From Thermodesulfobacteriota bacterium (GTDB lineage: Bacteria; Desulfobacterota; SM23-61): a DNA stretch of 5,021 nt. Positions 1 to 4,908 of the stretch are shown here, piece after piece (the stretch's first letter is position 1; the number at the start of each line of letters is the position of its first letter). The stretch spans positions 1-5,021 of the forward strand of contig JASEHN010000266.1 of the NCBI GenBank assembly GCA_030018715.1. Reading direction: 5' to 3'. Made by a program: the position numbers and the translations under genes. A model generated the notes under the pieces. It was given only the letters and a program-made list of their open reading frames with translations, did not search any database and was not told the origin of the DNA.

Positions 1-1
1 T

Positions 2-1393
2 ATCGCCCTTGGTTCGATGGAAGTCTGGGCTTTTTCCCTGATGGAACTGGGCATCCTTTTGATCATCGTTCTCTATGTTATCCAGGAATCCCTTCTTCCT
101 CCCTCGTCCCTCGTCCCTCGTCCTTCGCCCCGAGTCCTTGCATCCACACATTCACGCATCTACACGTTTACGATTTTAATCAGTTCTCTTTTCCTCGCTC
201 TGATCCTTTTTCAGATGATCCCCTTACCGGCAGAGATGGTGAAAACCATTTCTCCCAAAACCTACGAACTCCGCAGTAATCTTGTTTTTAATGACCTAAT
301 AACCAATGTCCAATCGCCTATAACCTATGGCCTATCGCCCATTTCTTTCTTCCCTTTTGCCACCAAAATTGAATTCTTCAAATGGCTTACCCTCACCGGA
401 CTCTTCCTCTTTCTCCTGCACTGGAAGCTCCTAAGTAACGGGCAGCGGACCACGAAACACCTTATCATCGTGATCATGCTGGTGGGCATCGCCGAATCTT
501 TCTACGGAATGTTCGAATACTTCAGCGGCCGCCGCCATATTCTCTATCTGGAAGGGACCGGCTTGATGTCCTCGGTCATGGGAACTTTCATCAATCGAAA
601 TTACTTCGCCGGTTATCTCCTTATGGTCATTCCGCTTAGCGTGGGATTTCTTTTGGCCCGTGAAGCCAGCCAAACAGTCCACTTCAAGGGCTGGCGCCAC
701 CGGCTCGCCTCCCTCGACGGTAAAACAATCCTCCTCGGTTTCGGCGTGATCCTGATGATTCTGGGACTCCTCTTTTCCGCCTCTCGCATGGGGATCATCA
801 GCCTTCTTCTTTCTATCACCCTGATCAGCTTTTTTCCCGGACGGCGCCACCGGGAACAGAAGTTTTCCCGTTCGACGGTTTTGATTTTTAGCCTGGCTTT
901 GCTATGGGCGGCCTGGATCGGCCTGGATGCCGTAATCAGCCGCTTCTTCAGCGCTTCTGAAGATTTCAAGATGCGCTGGGCATTCTGGGTGAACACCTTC
1001 CAGATATTCAAGGACTTCCCTCTTTTAGGCTCGGGCCTGGGGACCTTCACCCAGATTTTTCCCATGTATCGCTCTTTTCATATCCGCGGCTTCGTCACCC
1101 ATGCGGAGAATGATTTCCTGCAGCTTGCCTCGGAAACCGGCCTCATCGGCATAGGTTTGCTGTTCGTCCTTTTCCTGTTTCTTTTTATCAAAGCCCTCGC
1201 CGGACTTCGTTCCCTTCCATCTTTAGCTCCCCAAAGGTACATAGCTGTTGGAGGTTTGGTTGGCATTCTGGCTTTGATGTTCCATAGCCTGGTGGAACGT
1301 AACATTCAGGTTCCGGCGAACGCCTTTTTATTCACGTTCATATGGGCCTTAGTCCTCAAACATTCTTTTATATCAAATAACCAAATAACTTGA
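2..1393 (+). CDS. O-antigen ligase/polymerase family (Wzy_C) membrane protein, 5' end outside window
   Basis: Polytopic inner-membrane protein of the Wzy_C family, which joins or polymerises lipid-linked glycan units on the periplasmic side. The frame is open to the left edge. The first ATG in the window is at 17, but the codons before it read IALGS, which continues naturally into MEVWAFSLMEL as in the first helix of homologues, so the true start probably lies upstream. Numbering from that Met, hydrophobic segments lie near 5-23, 48-70, 121-138, 147-165, 192-214, 236-272 (two), 286-306, 375-393, 406-425 and 434-448. The signature region is the extracytoplasmic stretch 318-378: DFPLLGSGLGTF, then HAENDFLQLASETGLIG, with His362 and Glu373; Ser256-Arg257 also fits the family. 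No C-terminal TPR domain is present. Residues 28-52 and 94-108 are encoded by short tandem repeats. Next to export and Wzz-type genes, a polymerase role is likelier than lipid-A ligase, but sequence alone cannot decide. Confidence 0.9.
   Translation: MALGSMEVWAFSLMELGILLIIVLYVIQESLLPPSSLVPRPSPRVLASTHSRIYTFTILISSLFLALILFQMIPLPAEMVKTISPKTYELRSNLVFNDLITNVQSPITYGLSPISFFPFATKIEFFKWLTLTGLFLFLLHWKLLSNGQRTTKHLIIVIMLVGIAESFYGMFEYFSGRRHILYLEGTGLMSSVMGTFINRNYFAGYLLMVIPLSVGFLLAREASQTVHFKGWRHRLASLDGKTILLGFGVILMILGLLFSASRMGIISLLLSITLISFFPGRRHREQKFSRSTVLIFSLALLWAAWIGLDAVISRFFSASEDFKMRWAFWVNTFQIFKDFPLLGSGLGTFTQIFPMYRSFHIRGFVTHAENDFLQLASETGLIGIGLLFVLFLFLFIKALAGLRSLPSLAPQRYIAVGGLVGILALMFHSLVERNIQVPANAFLFTFIWALVLKHSFISNNQIT
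100..127 (+). repeat. TCCCTCG heptamer tandem repeat inside the polymerase gene
   Basis: Three perfect head-to-tail copies of TCCCTCG start at 100, 107 and 114, followed by a one-mismatch copy at 121-127. They encode the proline/serine/arginine-rich loop after the first visible membrane helix (about residues 28-37). Seven is not a multiple of three, so gain or loss of one unit would put the rest of the gene out of frame. Confidence 0.85.
140..171 (+). repeat. Degenerate RCATYYAC octamer repeat inside the polymerase gene
   Basis: Four units in strict 8-base register start at 140, 148, 156 and 164, with consensus RCATYYAC; the last unit has CG for CA-type bases. They encode residues 42-52 (ASTHSRIYTFT) just before the second membrane helix. 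The same octamer consensus, in the same orientation, recurs at 4789-4820. Confidence 0.75.
298..339 (-). repeat. GGYNATA heptamer repeat (minus strand) inside the polymerase gene
   Basis: Six units in strict 7-base register start at 298, 305, 312, 319, 326 and 333. On the plus strand they read WATNNCC; on the minus strand they read GGYNATA/GGNNATT. They encode residues 94-108, giving the repeated peptide SPI at seven-residue spacing (21 bases = three units), in the extracytoplasmic loop before the third helix. The same heptamer family lies on the plus strand at 4703-4737. Confidence 0.8.
1374..1389 (+). repeat. CAAATAAC octamer, two perfect copies at the end of the polymerase gene
   Basis: CAAATAAC occurs twice head to tail (1374-1381 and 1382-1389), immediately before the TGA stop at 1391-1393. 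It encodes the last hydrophilic residues, SNNQIT. One unit more or less would shift frame and change where translation stops. Confidence 0.6.
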
Positions 1394-1400
1394 TAGTATA

Positions 1401-1422
1401 GGAAATGCCTTTTTGGAAATGC
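1401..1422 (+). repeat. GGAAATGC direct repeat, 14-base spacing
   Basis: GGAAATGC occurs at 1401-1408 and again at 1415-1422, one base before a TTGACC. Two identical 8-mers 14 bases apart could be a protein-binding site or part of the short-period repeat family seen elsewhere in the locus (14 is twice 7). There is no further support for a regulatory role. Confidence 0.35.
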
Positions 1423-1465
1423 TTGACCCAAATTATCAGGATGATTCTACATGACCGAGTCGACC

Positions 1466-1480
1466 CCGCGTTCCGCGCGG
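1466..1480. repeat. Small GC-rich hairpin (CCGCG/CGCGG)
   Basis: CCGCG at 1466-1470 and CGCGG at 1476-1480 form a perfect 5-base-pair stem with a five-base loop. No T-run follows, so it is not an intrinsic terminator. It may be part of a larger repeat element with the C-rich palindrome that starts about 20 bases downstream. Confidence 0.35.
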
Positions 1481-1501
1481 CGAATTCCACATAGGCGTAA
1501 A

Positions 1502-1548
1502 AAATCCCCCCTCGCCCTCCTTATGTATAGTGGGGTTGGGGAGGATTT
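1502..1548. repeat. Imperfect C-rich/G-rich inverted repeat bounded by AAATCC/GGATTT
   Basis: AAATCC at 1502-1507 pairs with GGATTT at 1543-1548. Between them a C-rich left arm faces a G-rich right arm around the centre TTATGTATAG. The form (AAATCCCCC...GGGGGATTT) resembles a palindromic intergenic repeat that I recall as common in deltaproteobacterial-type genomes. The stem is interrupted, so this copy looks degenerate. Confidence 0.5.
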
Positions 1549-1581
1549 AACTTGAGGGCCTTGCAAAAATGTCAGATAAGT

Positions 1582-1675
1582 CGAGATTGCTTAGTCGTCC
1601 CTCCTCGCAATGAATGAAAATTAACGGAAATCGTCATTGCGAGGAGTCCTGAAATGCGGGACGACAAAGCAATCC
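1582..1675. repeat. Dispersed-type inverted repeat (CGAGATTGC...TCATTGCGAGGAG family)
   Basis: The left arm at 1585-1613 pairs with a right arm at 1634-1674. TCCTCGCAATGA (1602-1613) is the exact complement of 1634-1645, extended one pair outward by C1601-G1646. GATTGCTT (1585-1592) matches AAGCAATC (1667-1674), and GTCGTCCC (1594-1601) matches GGGACGAC (1658-1665), with an 11-base insertion at 1647-1657 in the right arm. The wording CATTGCGAGGAG...AAGCAATC matches a REP/MITE-like family I recall from many unrelated bacterial genomes. It has no coding capacity of its own and is probably non-autonomous. Confidence 0.75.
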
Positions 1676-1684
1676 CAGGAAAAG

Positions 1685-1722
1685 CGAGATTGCCACGCCC
1701 TTCGGGCTCGCAAAGACGACGT
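1685..1722 (+). repeat. Third, hairpin-forming copy of the same repeat family
   Basis: CGAGATTGC at 1685-1693 repeats 1582-1590 in direct orientation, and CTCGCAA at 1707-1713 repeats 1604-1610. The centre forms a hairpin: GCCC (1697-1700), loop TTC, GGGC (1704-1707), with an outer TTGC/GCAA stem at 1690-1693 and 1710-1713. It ends about 60 bases before the export-gene start codon and so would lie in the 5' leader of any transcript entering from upstream. Confidence 0.65.
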
Positions 1723-1766
1723 GAAGATGTAAAGACATTTAATGCCTTTGTGTTAATAACCATTTT

Positions 1767-1773
1767 GGGGGAG
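1767..1773 (+). promoter_or_regulatory. Strong Shine-Dalgarno GGGGGAG for the export gene
   Basis: GGGGGAG ends seven bases before the GTG at 1781, a good spacing, and an in-frame TGA at 1775-1777 rules out any earlier start. An ATG at 1774 is in another frame, abuts the Shine-Dalgarno with no spacer, and stops after seven codons. The GTG therefore decides the start and gives a clean signal peptide. Confidence 0.75.
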
Positions 1774-1780
1774 ATGAATC

Positions 1781-4696
1781 GTGCGAAGAAAAAATAACAA
1801 TTTCCAGAAAATTTGTGCCAAAGCTATAATATTCTTTTTCATCTGGAGTTCATTCTGCCAGAGCATGCCATCTTTTGCTCAACAGCCTGCTCCACTAACA
1901 GGAATTGGGGTTTCACAAACCGCTACAATCTCCCCTGTCACTCAACCAATTCCTTTGCCCTCTGGCATATTCCCATTCCTCACCGATCTAACAGCCTCTC
2001 CCCGAGACACTTTTGTAGATTTGAAGTGGACGCCATTCTGGAAAGAAGAGATTAGAAAACCTTCTCGCCCTGTAGAATTACAGAAGGCATTGGAGGAAAA
2101 AATCAGTGAGTCGATCTCTCTAAAAGAGAGACATCTGCTCCTAATCCCCGGAATTGATAAACCGACCAAATTAAAGCCCGAGGAAATAGCCAAACTTAAG
2201 ACCGAAGAATTGGAAAAAACAAAAGAAAAAATTCCTGAAGAAAAAGAGATCGCTGGGTATATCGTGTATTATGGAAGGGATTCAAAGACCTATACCAACA
2301 AATTGGACGTCGGTAATGCCACCAGTTACCGCGTGCGGGGATTAAACAATTATTCCACCTATTTCTTCGCCGTTCAGGCATACACAAAGGCCCGGGAGCT
2401 GAGTGAGCTTTCCAAAGAGGTTTCTGCAAACCCTAAAGAAGAAAAAGACCTTCTTTCCCCGATCGAAAGAAGTTTCTTGGAGGAGAAAATACCCCAGGAC
2501 GTCTCCAGGGAAATCAAGCAGTTCGGGTATGATTTTTTCCTTTCCCAAATCAGTTCTTTTGCACCCGTTGTGGAATTTCCCGTTGAGCCGGATTACCCCA
2601 TCGGCCCGGGAGATGCTTTTACCATTACGCTCTGGGGTAGGATAGAAGCTTCTTTCCCGGTTGAAGTGGACCGAAACGGAGAAATTACCCTGCCCAAGGT
2701 TGGCGTTTTGAAGGTTTGGGGTATGACTTTCTCCCAGCTTCAAAAATTTCTCTTCGAACAAATATCTAAGTATTACAAAGATTTTCAAATGAACGTCGCC
2801 ATGGAAAAGCTAAGGACCATCCGGGTTTTCGTCGTCGGTGAAGCCCAGTCCCCCGGAAATTATATTCTAAGCCCAGTGTCCACCATTTACCATGCGCTGA
2901 TTTCTGCCAGGGGTCCTTCTAAAAGGGGTTCCATGCGTAACATTCAACTCCTCCGTAACGGAAAGGTTATAGAAACGATCGACCTTTACGATTTCTTTTT
3001 AAGAGGAGATCGAAGTCGCGATGTTCGCCTGAAACCTGGGGATACAGTATTCATTCCGGTCATTGGCCCTACAGTCGGAATATCAGGAAGTGTTAAAAGA
3101 CCGGCCATTTATGAATTAAAAGAACCTATCGCCCTGAAAGAATTTATCGAAATGTCTGGAGGAGTCACTTTCCAGGGATACCTCCAGCGGGTTCAGGTGG
3201 AGAGGGTCGAAGTCCACCAGAAAAAAGTGGCGGTGGATTTTGACATTTCCCCTGAAGGGAAAACCCTTCCTCCTCCTTTTTCCACCCTTCTGCGAGATGG
3301 CGATTTTGTCAAGGTCTTTCCTATTTACCATCAGGCTGAAAATATCGTTTTCCTTGAAGGACATGTGAAAAGTCCGGGAGGCTTTGAGCTAAAAAAAGGG
3401 ATGAAGCTATCTGACCTCATACCCTCTTTTGATGTCTTACTCCCTGAGCCTTATCTGGGGCATGCGGAGATCCAACGGCTTCTCCCACCGGACAGAAAGT
3501 TGCAAACAATCTCTTTTAACCTTGGCAAATTATTAGAGGGAGACGAGCGGAATAACATTTCTCTCGAGAATCAAGACCGGGTGATTATCTTTGCCAAATC
3601 AACCCTAAAAGAACTACCGCAGGTGAGCATAGGCGGGGAAGTTCAGGCTCCGGGGAAATACAGGCTCATGGAAAAAATGAGGATAAAAGACCTCATCTAT
3701 CAAGCAGGAAATCTTAAACGCAGCGCTTACCTTCAAGAAGCCGAGATAGCTCGTTTGATCAAAACGGAGAAGGAAGTCATTTCCAAAATCCTGAACATTA
3801 ACCTCAACGAGGCCTTGAAAGATAATCCCCAACATAATATTCTTCTTGAAGAAGATGATTATCTGTTTGTTCGTCAGATCCCCAAATGGTATGTCGATAA
3901 AACCATTTTTGTTAAAGGCGAAGTCAAATTCCCCGGCACTTATACTTTTCATAAAGGCGAGCGCCTGAGCTCGGTCCTGGAGAGGGCCGGGGGGTTTACG
4001 CCGGAATCTTATCTTCCCGCTGCTTTTTTCACCCGGGAATCCGTGCGCAAGGTGCAGGAGAAACGCATCCGGGAATTTATCGAGGAGCAGGAGCAGGAGA
4101 TCATCAAAGAGACCGCCCGGGGTACGGAAGCGGCCCTTTCCAAAGAAGAGGCCGAACAGCGCCAAAAAGCCCTGGTCCAGAGGAGGGAGCTGGTCGGGCG
4201 CTTGAAAGCCGCAACCGCCACCGGCCGGATTGTGATTAAAATAATGCCGCCGGAAAAACTCAAGGGGTCGGAGTTTGACATAGAGCTGGAAGAAGGCGAC
4301 GCGCTCGACATTCCCATGATCCCTTCCACGGTCATGGTCATGGGCCGGGTTTACAACCCCAACGCGATATTTTACACCAAAGATAAACCGCTGGAATTTT
4401 ACCTGAATAAAGTCGGCGGGCCGGCCGAGAATGCCGATGAAAAAAGAATTTACTTAGTAAAGGCCGATGGGACCGTTTTGGGCCGGACCCAGTCGAGCTT
4501 CTGGGGATTTCGCTGGGATGCGGAAACCAGCCGCTGGTCTGCGGGCGGATTCATGGGCGCCCAAATGGACCCTGGAGATACTATTTTAGTTCCTGAGAAA
4601 TACGAAAGAATCTACTGGGCTCGGGAGATCAAAGACTGGACCCAAATCATCTTCCAGCTCGCCTTAGCCGCCGGCGTCCTCGCCGCATTGTATTGA
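1781..4696 (+). CDS. Large Wza-type polysaccharide export protein: FnIII-like, Poly_export and about six SLBB domains
   Basis: Probable outer-membrane polysaccharide export channel, 971 residues against about 380 for E. coli Wza. A basic N-terminus, hydrophobic core (13-26) and SFA-Q at 31-34 give a signal peptide, apparently signal peptidase I type because no lipobox precedes Cys26. Residues 68-216 look like one fibronectin-III fold (DTFVDLKW, then GYIVYYG and YSTYFFAVQAY), split by a charged Lys/Glu-rich insert at about 87-155. Poly_export spans about 268-345 (YPIGPGDAFTITLWG). SLBB units begin near 347 (VFVVGEAQSPGNY), 432, 522, 615, 708 and 851 (MGRVYNPNAIFY). The fifth is interrupted by a predicted coiled coil (about 755-812) that I recall in other large SLBB proteins. 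The hydrophobic end (953-971) fits the outer-membrane helix of Wza. It is flanked by polymerase-like and Wzz-type genes. GC content rises sharply near 3960. Export role is family inference; the substrate is unknown. Confidence 0.93.
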   Translation: MRRKNNNFQKICAKAIIFFFIWSSFCQSMPSFAQQPAPLTGIGVSQTATISPVTQPIPLPSGIFPFLTDLTASPRDTFVDLKWTPFWKEEIRKPSRPVELQKALEEKISESISLKERHLLLIPGIDKPTKLKPEEIAKLKTEELEKTKEKIPEEKEIAGYIVYYGRDSKTYTNKLDVGNATSYRVRGLNNYSTYFFAVQAYTKARELSELSKEVSANPKEEKDLLSPIERSFLEEKIPQDVSREIKQFGYDFFLSQISSFAPVVEFPVEPDYPIGPGDAFTITLWGRIEASFPVEVDRNGEITLPKVGVLKVWGMTFSQLQKFLFEQISKYYKDFQMNVAMEKLRTIRVFVVGEAQSPGNYILSPVSTIYHALISARGPSKRGSMRNIQLLRNGKVIETIDLYDFFLRGDRSRDVRLKPGDTVFIPVIGPTVGISGSVKRPAIYELKEPIALKEFIEMSGGVTFQGYLQRVQVERVEVHQKKVAVDFDISPEGKTLPPPFSTLLRDGDFVKVFPIYHQAENIVFLEGHVKSPGGFELKKGMKLSDLIPSFDVLLPEPYLGHAEIQRLLPPDRKLQTISFNLGKLLEGDERNNISLENQDRVIIFAKSTLKELPQVSIGGEVQAPGKYRLMEKMRIKDLIYQAGNLKRSAYLQEAEIARLIKTEKEVISKILNINLNEALKDNPQHNILLEEDDYLFVRQIPKWYVDKTIFVKGEVKFPGTYTFHKGERLSSVLERAGGFTPESYLPAAFFTRESVRKVQEKRIREFIEEQEQEIIKETARGTEAALSKEEAEQRQKALVQRRELVGRLKAATATGRIVIKIMPPEKLKGSEFDIELEEGDALDIPMIPSTVMVMGRVYNPNAIFYTKDKPLEFYLNKVGGPAENADEKRIYLVKADGTVLGRTQSSFWGFRWDAETSRWSAGGFMGAQMDPGDTILVPEKYERIYWAREIKDWTQIIFQLALAAGVLAALY

Positions 4697-4702
4697 AAAA
4701 CA

Positions 4703-4737
4703 GGCTATAGGCGATAGGCAATAGGTTATGGGTTGGA
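4703..4737 (+). repeat. GGYNATA heptamer repeat after the export gene
   Basis: Five units in strict 7-base register start at 4703, 4710, 4717, 4724 and 4731 (GGCTATA, GGCGATA, GGCAATA and two more divergent units). They begin six bases after the export-gene stop codon. This is the same heptamer family as 298-339, on the opposite strand. Confidence 0.8.
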
Positions 4738-4744
4738 GGCCAAA

Positions 4745-4787
4745 AACGAACCTAACGATCTTAACGTTATAACGTTCAACGTTTTTT
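4745..4787. repeat. AACG-box repeat with a 14-base perfect palindrome and T-run
   Basis: AACG recurs at 4745, 4754, 4763, 4771 and 4778 (spacing 9, 9, 8, 7). AACGTTATAACGTT at 4763-4776 is a perfect palindrome. AACGTT at 4763 and 4778 can also pair as a 6-bp stem followed by six T residues (4782-4787), which resembles a weak intrinsic terminator. The stem is AT-rich, so efficient termination between the export and Wzz-type genes is doubtful. Confidence 0.5.
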
Positions 4788-4788
4788 C

Positions 4789-4820
4789 GCTTCCACGCAT
4801 TCACGCATATACTCATTAAC
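4789..4820 (+). repeat. GCATTCAC octamer repeat before the Wzz-type gene
   Basis: Four units in strict 8-base register start at 4789, 4797, 4805 and 4813, with consensus GCATTCAC. The family is shared with 140-171 inside the polymerase gene, in the same orientation. It runs directly into the AAYG repeat that carries the ribosome-binding site. Confidence 0.75.
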
Positions 4821-4908
4821 CCAAGGAACGCTATGAACCCCACCAACGCAAAAAATGAAACAATGCAACAACGAGATGAACTCCATAACGCTAAAAATGC
4901 AACAAACG
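4818..4908 (+). repeat. AAYG-box repeat (8-9 base spacing) across the start of the Wzz-type gene
   Basis: AACG, AATG, AACC or AACT boxes occur at 4818, 4827, 4836, 4845, 4854, 4862, 4870, 4879, 4887, 4896 and 4905, every step being 8 or 9 bases. The usual continuation is CAAA or CAAC. The array spans the Shine-Dalgarno, the start codon and the first 25 codons, ending just before conserved Wzz-domain sequence begins. Confidence 0.7.
4823..4828 (+). promoter_or_regulatory. Shine-Dalgarno AAGGAA for the Wzz-type gene
   Basis: AAGGAA lies four bases before the ATG at 4833, slightly close but workable. It falls inside the AAYG repeat array. An alternative in-frame ATG at 4863 has no comparable Shine-Dalgarno, so 4833 is preferred. 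Confidence 0.55.

Larger units (their letters stand above)
1394..1780. other. 387-base intergenic region filled with palindromic repeats
   Basis: I see no credible protein gene here. The stretch holds a small direct repeat near the left end, two hairpins or imperfect palindromes at 1466-1548, and a composite dispersed-type inverted repeat at 1582-1722. A minus-strand open frame across 1572-1763 is a by-product of those repeats. A TTGACC at 1423-1428 resembles a -35 box, but no good -10 box follows 16-18 bases later (TCTACA at best), so I do not call a promoter. No strong intrinsic terminator follows the polymerase gene. The gap suggests the export gene could have its own transcription start, although both genes face the same way. 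Confidence 0.7.

Noticed and set aside
431..1065. Long minus-strand open frames opposite the polymerase gene
   Set aside because: Their translations are His/Lys/Arg-rich or low complexity, as expected opposite a hydrophobic membrane protein, while the plus strand has clear Wzy_C motifs.
1368..1395. Terminator at the end of the polymerase gene (TATCAA/TTGATA)
   Set aside because: The stem is only six AT-rich pairs around a 13-base loop and has no T-run.
1414..1428. Sigma-54-like TGG...TTG pattern
   Set aside because: The distance between the TGG and TTG elements is two bases short, and the invariant GC of the -12 element is absent.
1451..1555. Plus-strand short ORF starting MTESTPRS (34 codons)
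   Set aside because: It runs through the hairpin and C-rich palindrome, has no Shine-Dalgarno, and shows no recognisable protein features.
1572..1763. Minus-strand 63-codon open frame in the intergenic region
   Set aside because: It lies almost wholly within the palindromic repeat composite, has no convincing Shine-Dalgarno, and its peptide is the kind of spurious product such repeats generate.
1774..1797. Seven-codon ATG minigene overlapping the export-gene start
   Set aside because: The ATG directly abuts the Shine-Dalgarno with no spacer, so initiation there is unlikely; the GTG at 1781 has correct spacing and gives a signal peptide.
3614..4165. Minus-strand 183-codon open frame inside the export gene
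   Set aside because: It is a shadow of a well-supported SLBB coding frame, with no domain signal or ribosome-binding site.
4703..4908. CRISPR array
   Set aside because: The repeats have 7-9 base periods with no unique spacers, so they lack the 23-50 base repeat and spacer structure of CRISPR.
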